Shown here: positions 36,735 through 45,128 of the stretch, one piece after another
Numbering within the stretch: the first letter of the stretch is position 1
How the letters are laid out: each line of letters begins with the position of its first letter
Origin: Tabrizicola thermarum
GTDB lineage: Bacteria > Pseudomonadota > Alphaproteobacteria > Rhodobacterales > Rhodobacteraceae
NCBI RefSeq assembly: GCF_003574395.1
Contig: NZ_QMJY01000080.1
Span: 1 to 64,000, forward strand
DNA length: 64,000 nucleotides
Direction: 5' to 3'
Made by a program: the position numbers and the translations under genes
Notes under the pieces: generated by a model
The model's database searches: none
The model's input: only the letters and a program-made list of their open reading frames with translations
Told to the model about the DNA's origin: nothing

Positions 36735-37946
36735 ATGCTGCCCGTGATCCCGAACCCCCGCGCCCGCCGTCTGTTCCTGGACCGCCACGCCCTGTCGGAA
36801 GCCCCGACCGGGGCGGCCTCCGGGCAGGCGCTGCACGATCTGATCGAGCGCATCGGCTTTGTTCAGGTCGACAGCATCAACACCGTGGCCCGGGCGCATG
36901 ACATGATCCTGTGGTCGCGGCGGCAGTCCTATCGCCCCCCGGCGCTGAAGCGGTTGCTGGAGAAGGATCGGAGCCTTTGGGAGCACTGGACGCATGATGC
37001 CTCGATCCTGCCCACACGGCTGCATGGGGTCTGGCAGCACCGGTTCCAGCGCGATGCGGTGCGGCTGGAAGCAAACTGGAAGCGCTGGTTCCGGGATGGC
37101 TATGAGGCGCAATTCGACAATATTCTCAACCGGATAGCACGCGACGGTCCGGTGGGGACGGCGGATGTGGGCGAAGGCGAGGTGCGGGGCAAAGGCGGCT
37201 GGTGGGACTGGCATCCGTCGAAGACCGCGCTGGAATGGCTGTGGCGGACGGGGCGTCTGGCGATCACCCGGCGCGAGGGGTTCGCCAAGATCTACGACCT
37301 GACCGAACGGGTGATCCCCGACGTCCACCGCGCACCGGTGCCCGAGGAAGAGGTCTGCGACTGGGCCTGCCGAAGCGCCCTGCGGCATCTGGGGTTCGGC
37401 ACCAGCGGCGAAATCGCGGCCTACTGGAATGCGGTCAGCCCGCAGGCCGCGCGGGACTGGTGCCGCGCGGCGCAGGCCCGGGGCGAGATCATCGAGGCGG
37501 AGGTGGAGGGATCGCGGGGCCAGCGCCGCAAGGTGTGCATTTTCCCCGACATTCTGGATGAAGCTCCCCCCGACCCTTGCGCCCGGCTGCGCATCCTGTC
37601 GCCGTTCGACCCGGCCCTGCGCGACCGCGACCGGGCGGAGTTCCTGTTCGGTTTCCACTACCGGATCGAGGTCTTCGTGCCCGAGCCGAAGCGGGTTTAC
37701 GGCTACTATGTCTTTCCGGTTCTGGAGGGCGACCGACTGGTGGGCCGGATCGACGTGAAGGCCTTCCGCGATGCAGGCGCGCTGCGGGTCAGGGCGTTCT
37801 GGCCCGATGCGAGAGTGGCGCTGACCAAGGGGCGCCGGGCGAAGCTGGAGGCGGAGCTTGACCGGCTTGCGCGGTTTGCGGGGTGTGAGCGGGTGGAGTT
37901 TCAGGACGGGTGGGAGAGAGAAACGCTGGCGCGGCCAAGTGTCTGA
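36735..37946 (+). CDS. YcaQ/AlkZ-like DNA glycosylase (winged-helix family)
   Basis: A 403-aa protein of the AlkZ-like superfamily (DUF1006, HTH_42), which removes bulky alkylated bases or unhooks interstrand cross-links. The catalytic QxD-type motif is FVQVDSINTV (Gln44, Asp46), the YcaQ/AlkX form and not the QxQ of antibiotic-cluster AlkZ. Other family stretches are ARAHDMILWSR, WEHWTHDASILP and GRIDVKAFR. The ATG at 36735 is preferred over a TTG 6 bases earlier. Confidence 0.88.
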   Translation: MLPVIPNPRARRLFLDRHALSEAPTGAASGQALHDLIERIGFVQVDSINTVARAHDMILWSRRQSYRPPALKRLLEKDRSLWEHWTHDASILPTRLHGVWQHRFQRDAVRLEANWKRWFRDGYEAQFDNILNRIARDGPVGTADVGEGEVRGKGGWWDWHPSKTALEWLWRTGRLAITRREGFAKIYDLTERVIPDVHRAPVPEEEVCDWACRSALRHLGFGTSGEIAAYWNAVSPQAARDWCRAAQARGEIIEAEVEGSRGQRRKVCIFPDILDEAPPDPCARLRILSPFDPALRDRDRAEFLFGFHYRIEVFVPEPKRVYGYYVFPVLEGDRLVGRIDVKAFRDAGALRVRAFWPDARVALTKGRRAKLEAELDRLARFAGCERVEFQDGWERETLARPSV

Positions 37947-38135
37947 GAACGCTGTGGTAAACTTGTCACCCCGTGAAAGACCAGAGAGGTGCATCCGGCA
38001 TGCAGGGCGTGTTCGTTCCCTGCATCGGCGGGGGCAGACGGCAATGCGTTGACCATCAACACGAACCTATTGGCAAGCCACAGGGCACGCGGTTAGCTTG
38101 TCGGACATTCGATGCGCCCAACCTGTCCGATTGCG

Positions 38136-38675
38136 ATGACCGAACAGACTGCCTTCCCGTTGCTGATTGTCGCCGCCCTGATCGCGGTCTTCCTGATCCT
38201 CTGGAAAAAGCGGCGCGGCGCGAAAGCCGATGCGGCCTCTGATGAATCCTGGGTTCTGGTGGACGGATCGAACGTCATGCACTGGCGCGACAACCTTCCC
38301 GACCTCGATACGGTCCGGCAGGTCGTGCAGGTCCTGTCCGACGACGGTTGGGTCCCCGGAGTCGTCTTCGATGCCAACGCAGGCTGGAAACTGTTCGGCC
38401 GCTATCTGCATGATGGCGACTTTGCCAGGCTTCTTGGTCTGGAGAAGCGACAGGTTCTGGTGGTCGAAAAGGGCACGCAGGCCGATGGCTTTCTCTTGCG
38501 CACCGCGCGGGAATTCGGTGCGCGGATCGTGACCAGTGACCGCTTCCGCGACTGGGCAGAGGCCCACCCCGAAGTGAAGGACCCGGGGTTTCTGATCCGG
38601 GGCGGGATGCGCGACGGGCGGGTCTGGCTGACGGGGCTGGACGCCGGGCACGCGGCCGGGAAAGGTGCGCTGTAG
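38136..38675 (+). CDS. Membrane-anchored NYN (Zc3h12a-like) RNase-domain protein
   Basis: A 179-aa protein with one N-terminal membrane helix (about residues 6-23, LLIVAALIAVFLILW) followed by a cytoplasmic PIN-like NYN domain. The acidic catalytic residues appear in WVLVDGSNVMHW (Asp43, Asn46), GTQADGFLL and RIVTSDRFRDW, the order seen in Zc3h12a/regnase-type RNases. I infer a membrane-tethered endoribonuclease. The start at 38136 places the helix directly at the N-terminus. It stands alone between YcaQ-like and LOG genes. Confidence 0.8.
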   Translation: MTEQTAFPLLIVAALIAVFLILWKKRRGAKADAASDESWVLVDGSNVMHWRDNLPDLDTVRQVVQVLSDDGWVPGVVFDANAGWKLFGRYLHDGDFARLLGLEKRQVLVVEKGTQADGFLLRTAREFGARIVTSDRFRDWAEAHPEVKDPGFLIRGGMRDGRVWLTGLDAGHAAGKGAL

Positions 38676-38681
38676 CGCACC

Positions 38682-39500
38682 CTACGAGGGCACCCAGCCG
38701 TCGATCGCCGCGACCGCCTCTTCCGCGGTTTCGACCATGGAGAACAGCGACAGGTCCCCGGGGCTGATGACCCCGGCTTCGGCAAGCTGCTGCCAGTTCA
38801 CCACCCGTTCCCACCAGTCGCGGCCGAAGAGGAGGAAGGGCACCTGCTTCATCCGACCGGTCTGGATCAGGGTGAGCGATTCGAACATCTCGTCCAGCGT
38901 GCCGAAGCCGCCGGGAAAGACGACGATGGCGCGGGCGCGCATCAGGAAATGCATCTTGCGGATGGCGAAGTAGTGGAAGTTGAACGACAGGTCCGGCGTC
39001 ACATAGGCGTTGGGCGCCTGTTCGTGCGGCAGGACGATGTTGAGGCCGATGCTCTGGCCCCCGGCCTCGTCCGCGCCGCGGTTGCCGGCCTCCATCACGC
39101 CGGGGCCGCCGCCGGTGCAGATCACCCAGTCGCGGCCATAGCTGGCGACGCTGCGTTCGGTGATCGCCTTCGCAAAGCGGCGCGCCTCGTCATAGTAGTG
39201 CGACAGGCTGGCGAGGATCGGCGTGGCGGCCTGGTCGCGGTGTTCGGGCGCGGGGATGCGGGCGCCGCCGAACATGACCACGGTCGTCTCGATGCCGCGT
39301 TCGTCCATAACCATCTGCGGCTTCAGAAGCTCCAGTTGCAGCCGCACCGGGCGCAACTCGTCGCGCAGCATGAAGTCGCGGTCCAGGAAGGCCAGCCGGT
39401 AGGCGGGTGCGCGCGTCTGGGCGGTGTCGGGGATGCGGCGGACGGCGGCGGCGTCCTCGATGCTGTCACGGAACTTGTGGCTGCGGTGGTCTTCGGTCAT
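38682..39500 (-). CDS. LOG-family protein (TIGR00730 type), possible nucleotide 5'-monophosphate phosphoribohydrolase
   Basis: A 272-aa Rossmann-fold protein. The LOG signature PGGFGTLDE is present, preceded by CTGGGPGVMEAGNRGA, and VVMFGGARIPAP opens the fold. The family cleaves cytokinin-riboside or purine monophosphates to base and ribose phosphate; bacterial members act as nucleotide hydrolases such as PpnN. The N-terminal about 60 residues are an extension as in longer LOG proteins. A start at 39524 would add 8 residues. It is divergent from dapD. Confidence 0.9.
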   Translation of the reverse strand: MTEDHRSHKFRDSIEDAAAVRRIPDTAQTRAPAYRLAFLDRDFMLRDELRPVRLQLELLKPQMVMDERGIETTVVMFGGARIPAPEHRDQAATPILASLSHYYDEARRFAKAITERSVASYGRDWVICTGGGPGVMEAGNRGADEAGGQSIGLNIVLPHEQAPNAYVTPDLSFNFHYFAIRKMHFLMRARAIVVFPGGFGTLDEMFESLTLIQTGRMKQVPFLLFGRDWWERVVNWQQLAEAGVISPGDLSLFSMVETAEEAVAAIDGWVPS

Positions 39501-39579
39501 CAACTCGCTCGGATTGCGTGGCATTGGCCCAAGGCTTATAGGGTCGGCGGAGCCTTGACCAACCGAAAAGGGAAGCCCC

Positions 39580-40404
39580 ATGTCGAACGCCGCGCTGGAG
39601 ACCGCCATCGAAGCCGCCTGGGAGGCGCGCGACGGTATCAGCCCGGCGACGAAGGGCGAGGTGCGCGATGCCATCGAGGCGACGCTGACGGCGCTGGACA
39701 ATGGCAGCCTGCGGGTGGCGGAAAAGCGCGGCAATGACTGGCATGTGAACCAGTGGGCGAAGAAGGCGGTGCTTCTGTCGTTCCGGCTGACCGACATGCA
39801 CGAGATCTCCGGGTCGAACGGCGGCGGGAACTGGTGGGACAAGGTCCCGTCTAAGTGGCAGGGCTGGACGGCGGAGGACTGGCGCAAGGCGGGGTTCCGG
39901 GCGGTGCCGGGGTCGATCGTGCGGCGGTCGGCCTTCATCGGCAGGAACGTGGTGCTGATGCCCAGCTTCGTGAACATCGGCGCCTATGTGGACGAGGGCA
40001 CGATGGTCGATGGCTGGGCCACGGTGGGATCCTGCGCGCAGATCGGGAAGAACGTGCATCTGTCGGGCGGCGTGGGCATCGGCGGGGTGCTGGAGCCGAT
40101 GCAGGCGGGCCCCACGATCATCGAGGACAACTGTTTCATCGGCGCGCGGTCCGAGGTGGTGGAGGGCTGCATCGTCCGCGAGGGATCCGTCCTTGGCATG
40201 GGCGTCTTCATCGGCAAGTCCACCAAGATCGTGGACCGGGAAACCGGCGAGGTGATGTATGGCGAAGTGCCTGCCGGGTCGGTCGTGGTGGCAGGCTCGA
40301 TACCGTCGAAGGGGGGCGTGAACCTTTACTGCGCGGTGATCGTGAAGAAGGTCGATGCCCAGACCCGGGCCAAGACCAGCATCAACGAATTGCTGAGGGA
40401 CTGA
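39580..40404 (+). CDS. dapD: Tetrahydrodipicolinate N-succinyltransferase
   Basis: A 274-aa left-handed beta-helix enzyme that succinylates tetrahydrodipicolinate, the committed step of the succinylase diaminopimelate route. Hexapeptide repeats are clear: [35 protein letters not shown] and [15 protein letters not shown]. The N-terminal helical domain and the [18 protein letters not shown] tail match the family. It is the first gene of a compact run with two small genes, dapE and a GNAT gene. Confidence 0.97.
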   Translation: MSNAALETAIEAAWEARDGISPATKGEVRDAIEATLTALDNGSLRVAEKRGNDWHVNQWAKKAVLLSFRLTDMHEISGSNGGGNWWDKVPSKWQGWTAEDWRKAGFRAVPGSIVRRSAFIGRNVVLMPSFVNIGAYVDEGTMVDGWATVGSCAQIGKNVHLSGGVGIGGVLEPMQAGPTIIEDNCFIGARSEVVEGCIVREGSVLGMGVFIGKSTKIVDRETGEVMYGEVPAGSVVVAGSIPSKGGVNLYCAVIVKKVDAQTRAKTSINELLRD

Positions 40405-40406
40405 CC

Positions 40407-40745
40407 ATGCGCGGCGCGATGGCGGGGCTTTTCCTGGCAGTTTCGGCAACCGCGGCCGCCGCGGGTCCGTTCGACGGGCTATACGCCCCGGAGGGCTGGG
40501 ACTGCCGGACCGTGGGATCGGACGGCGGGGCGATCATGGTGCAGGACGACCAGTTCCATGGGGTCGAAAGCCTGTGTCGGCTCAAGAACCCGACCCGGGT
40601 GAACGGAATGTCGGCAGTGCTTTACGACGCGGACTGCGACGGCGAAGGCATGTCCTATGGCTATCGGATGATGCTGATGAAGGTGCCCGAGGGGCTTGCC
40701 GTGATCCAGGATGGAAACGTGAGCCTGCTGAGGACCTGCCCATGA
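40407..40745 (+). CDS. Small secreted protein, 112 aa, between dapD and dapE
   Basis: A signal peptide (GAMAGLFLAVSATAAAAG) leads to a mature domain of about 93 residues with four cysteines (DCRT, LCRLK, DCDG and TCP), likely two disulfides. It starts 2 bases after the dapD stop, and its own stop overlaps the next ATG. Its function is unknown. An envelope or cell-wall link is suggested only by its place among diaminopimelate genes. Confidence 0.8.
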   Translation: MRGAMAGLFLAVSATAAAAGPFDGLYAPEGWDCRTVGSDGGAIMVQDDQFHGVESLCRLKNPTRVNGMSAVLYDADCDGEGMSYGYRMMLMKVPEGLAVIQDGNVSLLRTCP

Positions 40746-41083
40746 CCCATCAGCCGGATCAGGACAAGCCGAAGCGCCCGCAGCAGGTCTATTCGCTGAT
40801 CGTGCAGGTCGGCCGCAAGGAGGGCGACGGGCTGCCGCCCCGGGCCACGGGGGCGGCGCTTCTGTGCTATGCCTCGGGCGTGGACGAGGCCGAGGCGGTG
40901 CGCGAGACGGTGGCGATCCTGAAAGAGGCCGACATGGCGCCGTTGGAGGTCCAGGGGCTGGGCACGCTGGAAGAGCGGCTGAGCGCAAGCGACGAGATCG
41001 ACGACGAGGAGCGGTTCCTGATGGAACGCGCGCTGAAGGAGAACTCGGTCATCGTGGCCGAGGTCACGCCGTTCTTCGACTGA
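40742..41083 (+). CDS. Conserved hypothetical protein, 113 aa, between dapD and dapE
   Basis: A soluble acidic protein without signal peptide. The beta-alpha pattern QVYSLIVQVGRKEGDG, AALLCYASGVDEAEAVRETV, ILKEADMAPLEVQGLG suggests a small ferredoxin-like fold. The C-terminus ERFLMERALKENSVIVAEVTPFFD is characteristic. I do not recognise a family function. The ATG at 40742 overlaps the preceding stop; dapE follows after 79 bases. Confidence 0.8.
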   Translation: MTHQPDQDKPKRPQQVYSLIVQVGRKEGDGLPPRATGAALLCYASGVDEAEAVRETVAILKEADMAPLEVQGLGTLEERLSASDEIDDEERFLMERALKENSVIVAEVTPFFD

Positions 41084-41162
41084 CCGGGCGCGAACGCCTT
41101 CTGGTTGCAGGCGCCGGGCCAAGCGGCTAGGGATCCTGCGCGCCCCAACCCGGACCTGACAG

Positions 41163-42314
41163 ATGCCCTTCGAACCCGTTGACCCGGTCGAGCTGACCGC
41201 CAAGCTGATCCGCTGCCCTTCGGTCACTCCGGCCGAGGGTGGAGCGATTGCCCTGCTGGCCGAGGTTCTGGGCGAGGCGGGCTTTGACTGCACGCGGGTG
41301 GACCGGGGCGGCATCGCCAATCTTTACGCGCGCTGGGGCAAGCGGGGGGCGAACCGGGCCTTCGGCTTCAACGGGCACACGGACGTGGTGCCGGTGGGCG
41401 ACCGGGCGGCCTGGCGGTTCGATCCGTTCGGGGCCGAGGTGAAGGACGGGGTGATGTATGGCCGGGGCGCCTGCGACATGAAGTCGGGCGTGGCGGCCTT
41501 CGTCGCGGCGGCGGTGGATTTCGTGCGCGAGACGCCGCCGGACGGCGCGGTGATCCTGGCGATCACGGGCGACGAGGAAGGCGAAGGCAAGGACGGCACC
41601 GTGGCGATCCTGGACTGGATGGCCTTCAACGGCGAGCGGATGACGCATTGCCTGGTGGGCGAGCCGACCTGCCCGAACCAGATGGGCGAGATGATGAAGA
41701 TCGGCCGCCGCGGCAGCATGACGGCGCGGATCACGGTGACGGGGGTGCAAGGGCATAGCGCCTATCCGCATCGGGCGAAGAACCCGCTGTCGGCGCTGGT
41801 GAAGCTGTTGGCGAAGCTGGACGCGGAACCGCTGGACCGGGGGACGCAGCATTTCGACCCCTCGACCCTGGCGATCACCACGATCGACTGCGGCAATCCG
41901 GCGTCGAACGTCATTCCGGCCGAGGCACGGGCCACGGTCAACATCCGCTTCAACGACACCCATTCCGGTGATACCCTGTCAGCCTGGCTGCGGCATGAGG
42001 CGGAAGCGATGGCCGAGGCCACGGGCTGCGAGATCGGGTTGCAGATCAGCGTCTCGGGCGAGGCGTTCCTGACCCCTCCGGGCGAACTTTCGGCGCTGGT
42101 CGCGCGCGCGGTGCAGGCCGAGACGGGCCGGAAGCCGGTGGCCTCGACGTCCGGGGGCACGTCGGATGCGCGGTTCATCAAGGACCATTGCCCGGTGATC
42201 GAGTTCGGGCTGGTCGGCAAGACGATGCATCAGGTCGACGAAAGGGTGGAGATCGCGCATATCCTTCAGCTGAAGGCAATCTATGGCCGCATCCTGCGGG
42301 AGTATTTCGCGTGA
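41163..42314 (+). CDS. dapE: Succinyl-diaminopimelate desuccinylase
   Basis: A 383-aa M20-family di-zinc hydrolase that releases LL-diaminopimelate from its N-succinyl form. The zinc ligands lie in [12 protein letters not shown] and [10 protein letters not shown], the catalytic Glu in ITGDEEGEG, and the dimerisation domain contains [10 protein letters not shown]. The C-terminal [12 protein letters not shown] supplies the last ligand. Its stop overlaps the GTG start of the GNAT gene. It works directly after DapC and before DapF, both encoded elsewhere in the window. Confidence 0.97.
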   Translation: MPFEPVDPVELTAKLIRCPSVTPAEGGAIALLAEVLGEAGFDCTRVDRGGIANLYARWGKRGANRAFGFNGHTDVVPVGDRAAWRFDPFGAEVKDGVMYGRGACDMKSGVAAFVAAAVDFVRETPPDGAVILAITGDEEGEGKDGTVAILDWMAFNGERMTHCLVGEPTCPNQMGEMMKIGRRGSMTARITVTGVQGHSAYPHRAKNPLSALVKLLAKLDAEPLDRGTQHFDPSTLAITTIDCGNPASNVIPAEARATVNIRFNDTHSGDTLSAWLRHEAEAMAEATGCEIGLQISVSGEAFLTPPGELSALVARAVQAETGRKPVASTSGGTSDARFIKDHCPVIEFGLVGKTMHQVDERVEIAHILQLKAIYGRILREYFA

Positions 42315-42745
42315 GCCTGTCAGAGACGGTGAAGATCGAGGTGACGGGCGACATCCCGACCTGCCAGGCGCTGCGCCGGGTGGTGTTCATCGACGAGCAG
42401 GGGGTTTCCGAGGCCGACGAGGTGGACGGGCTGGATGGGCAGGCGATTCATCTGCTGGCCTGGGACGGGGACTGTCCGGTGGGCACGGCGCGGCTTTTGG
42501 TGAAGGGCGCGGTCGGCAAGATCGGCCGGGTCTGTGTGCTGCCGGAAGTGCGGGGGGCGGGCCTTGGCGCGGCGCTGATCCGCGCGGCACTGGAGGTGCT
42601 GCGGGGTCAGCCGGGGGTGACCGAGGCCTATCTCGGCGCGCAAAGCCATGCGACCGGGTTCTACGAGAAGCTGGGCTTCGTGATCGAGGGCGAGGAGTTC
42701 CTGGACGCCGGCATCCCGCACCGCCACATGCGCCGCACCTTGTGA
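42311..42745 (+). CDS. GNAT-family N-acetyltransferase
   Basis: A 144-aa single-domain protein starting at GTG (42311), overlapping the dapE stop by 4 bp. The acetyl-CoA motif A is [21 protein letters not shown], given by its key part [10 protein letters not shown]. The motif B region is [17 protein letters not shown], and the ending [10 protein letters not shown] matches the ElaA-like/YjcF group. The acceptor is unknown. It is the last gene of the dapD-dapE run. Confidence 0.9.
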   Translation: MSLSETVKIEVTGDIPTCQALRRVVFIDEQGVSEADEVDGLDGQAIHLLAWDGDCPVGTARLLVKGAVGKIGRVCVLPEVRGAGLGAALIRAALEVLRGQPGVTEAYLGAQSHATGFYEKLGFVIEGEEFLDAGIPHRHMRRTL

Positions 42746-42778
42746 CCGGCGGCTTTCAAGCGGAGCGCCGGAGGCGCA

Positions 42779-42852
42779 AGTCTTTTGTCTCGTCGTCGGG
42801 CTTGCGCCTCCTCCTCGGGGTGAAGATGAGTATTTGTGAAAAGGGCAAATGG
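42779..42852 (+). repeat. Dispersed intergenic repeat, copy C
   Basis: The module tctcgtcgtcgggcttgcgc is followed by cctcctcctcgg and then gagtatttgtgaaaagggca. It lacks the GC hairpin between modules that copies B and D have. It lies in the 151-bp spacer between the GNAT gene and rnr, downstream of a gene end as in the other copies. Confidence 0.7.
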
Positions 42853-42896
42853 GGGTCGGGTAGTCTTGGGGGATGGGGCGTGCTAGCTAGGCGAGC

Positions 42897-45128
42897 ATGA
42901 AACCTTTGCCCTCCAAGGATGAAATCCGTCAGTGGATTTCCGAGAACCCCGGCCTTGCGGCCAAGCGCGACATTGCCAGGGCCTTTGGCATCAAGGGCGA
43001 TGCGCGGATCGCGTTGAAGGCGCTGTTGCGTGAACTGGAAGGCGAAGGCGTGGTGGAGAAATCCGGGCGCCGCTTCCGCGCGCCGGGGATCCTGCCTCCG
43101 GTGGCCGTCTTGCAGGTTCTGGCCCCGGATGCGGCGGGAGATCTGTTTGCCCGGCCCCTTGAAGAGGGCGTGGAGGAGGGACCGCGCATCCTGATCGTGC
43201 CGAAGAAGGGCGATCCGGCGCTGGGGGCCGGGGACCGGATTCTGGCGCGGCTGGCGAAGGTCGAAGCCGAGGATCGCGATTATGAGGCGCGGCTGATCCG
43301 CAAGCTGGGGTCGAACCCGGCGAAGGTGCTGGGGGTGTTCCGGCAGGGCGCCGAAGGCGGGCGGATCGTGCCCATCGAGAAGGGCTCGGACCGCGAATGG
43401 CGGGTGGCGTCGGACATGACCGGGGGGGCCAGGGATGGCGAGCTGGTCGAGGCCGAGGCGGTGGGCGGGCGGCGGCTGGGGCTGCCGGCGGCGCAGGTGG
43501 TGGCGCGGCTGGGCGATCCGGCGGGGCCGCGGGCGGCGAGCCTGATCGCCATTCACCAGCACGGCATCCCGGATGTGTTCCCGGATGCGGTGATTGCCGA
43601 GGCGGATCGGGCCGAGCCGGTGGGCATGAAGGGGCGCGAGGACTTGCGTGATCTGCCGCTGGTCACCATCGACCCGGTGGACGCGCGGGACCGGGACGAT
43701 GCGGTTTATGCCGAGGCGGATACTGACCCGGGCAATCCGGGCGGGTTCGTGATCTGGGTGGCCATCGCCGACGTGGCGCATTTCGTGACTCCGGGGTCTG
43801 CCCTGGACCGCGAGGCGCGGCGGCGGGGGAATTCGACCTATTTCCCCGACCGGGTGGTGCCGATGCTGCCGGACATCCTGTCGGGGGACCTGTGCAGCCT
43901 GCACGAGGGCGTGGACCGGGCCTGCATCGCGGTGCGGATGGTGATCGACAAGGATGGCCACAAGCGGAGCCATCGCTTCGTGCGCGGGATGATGCGGTCG
44001 GTGGCGTCCTTGCACTATGCGCAGGTGCAGGCAGCGGTGGACGGGGCGCCGGATGAGAAGACGGCCCCACTGGTCGATTGGGTGCTGAAGCCGCTGTATG
44101 CCGCCTATGCGGCGCTGAAACAGGCGCGGGAGCAGCGGCAGCCGCTGGATCTGGAGCTGCCGGAGCGCAAGATCGAGCTGGGCGAGGACGGGCGTGTCGT
44201 CTCGGTCGCGTTCAAGGAGCGGCTGGAAGCGCACAAGCTGATCGAGGAGATGATGATCCTCGCCAATGTCGCGGCGGCGGAGGAGTTGATCCGGCTGAAG
44301 CGGCCCCTGCTGTTCCGGGTGCATGAGGAGCCCTCTCCGCTGAAGCTGGAAGGCTTGCGCGAGGTTGCGGAAGGCGCGGGGCTGACGCTGGCCAAGGGGC
44401 AGGTGTTGCAGACGAGGCACCTGAACCGACTTTTGGCGCAGGCCGAAGGGACGGAGTTCGACGAGCTCATCAACCTGTCCACCCTGCGGTCGATGACGCA
44501 GGCCTATTATCACCCGGAGAATTTCGGGCATTTCGGGCTGGCGCTGCGGAACTATGCGCATTTCACGTCGCCCATCCGGCGCTATTCCGACCTGATCGTG
44601 CACCGCGCGCTGATCTCGGCGCATGGCTGGGGGCAGGACGGGTTGTCGGCCTGGGACGAGGAGAACCTCGAGGAGACGGGCAAGCTGATCTCGGAAGCCG
44701 AGCGGCGCAGCATGGCGGCAGAGCGGGATACCAATGACCGCTATCTGGCGGCCTATCTGGCCGACCGGGTGGGGGCGGAGTTTGCCGGGCGGATTTCCGG
44801 GGTGCAGCGGTTTGGGGTGTTCGTTCGGCTGGACGAGACCGGGGCGGACGGGCTGATCCCGGTACGGGCGCTGGGGCGGGAGTATTTCAACTACGACGAG
44901 GGCAGCCAGACGCTGAGGGGGTCGGAGACCGGGCTGGTGCTGGGGATCGGGCAGAAGGTCATGGTGCGGCTGGCCGAAGCCGTGCCGGTGACGGGCGGGC
45001 TGATCCTGGAGCTTCTGTCGGTCGAGGGGGCGGCGATGCGGCCGTCGCGGCGTTCGGGGGGGAAGTATCAGCCCCGGAAGCCTGCGCAGGCGGCGGCGAA
45101 GCGGCGGCTGGTGCGCAAGCGGCGATGA
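42897..45128 (+). CDS. rnr: Ribonuclease R
   Basis: A 743-aa 3'-5' exoribonuclease. An N-terminal winged-helix-like segment is followed by cold-shock domains, then the RNB catalytic domain with the aspartate cluster VTIDPVDARDRDDAVY. An S1 domain follows (GRISGVQRFGVFVRLDETGA), then a basic tail (RRLVRKRR) that helps unwind structured RNA. The length is normal. The ATG of the lytic transglycosylase gene overlaps its stop, so the two are co-translated. Confidence 0.96.
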   Translation: MKPLPSKDEIRQWISENPGLAAKRDIARAFGIKGDARIALKALLRELEGEGVVEKSGRRFRAPGILPPVAVLQVLAPDAAGDLFARPLEEGVEEGPRILIVPKKGDPALGAGDRILARLAKVEAEDRDYEARLIRKLGSNPAKVLGVFRQGAEGGRIVPIEKGSDREWRVASDMTGGARDGELVEAEAVGGRRLGLPAAQVVARLGDPAGPRAASLIAIHQHGIPDVFPDAVIAEADRAEPVGMKGREDLRDLPLVTIDPVDARDRDDAVYAEADTDPGNPGGFVIWVAIADVAHFVTPGSALDREARRRGNSTYFPDRVVPMLPDILSGDLCSLHEGVDRACIAVRMVIDKDGHKRSHRFVRGMMRSVASLHYAQVQAAVDGAPDEKTAPLVDWVLKPLYAAYAALKQAREQRQPLDLELPERKIELGEDGRVVSVAFKERLEAHKLIEEMMILANVAAAEELIRLKRPLLFRVHEEPSPLKLEGLREVAEGAGLTLAKGQVLQTRHLNRLLAQAEGTEFDELINLSTLRSMTQAYYHPENFGHFGLALRNYAHFTSPIRRYSDLIVHRALISAHGWGQDGLSAWDEENLEETGKLISEAERRSMAAERDTNDRYLAAYLADRVGAEFAGRISGVQRFGVFVRLDETGADGLIPVRALGREYFNYDEGSQTLRGSETGLVLGIGQKVMVRLAEAVPVTGGLILELLSVEGAAMRPSRRSGGKYQPRKPAQAAAKRRLVRKRR

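Noticed and set aside
36551-36853. N-terminal extension of the antiporter gene
   Set aside because: Arg-rich, not hydrophobic, crosses the inverted repeat at 36680-36709 and overlaps the start of the divergent YcaQ-like gene.
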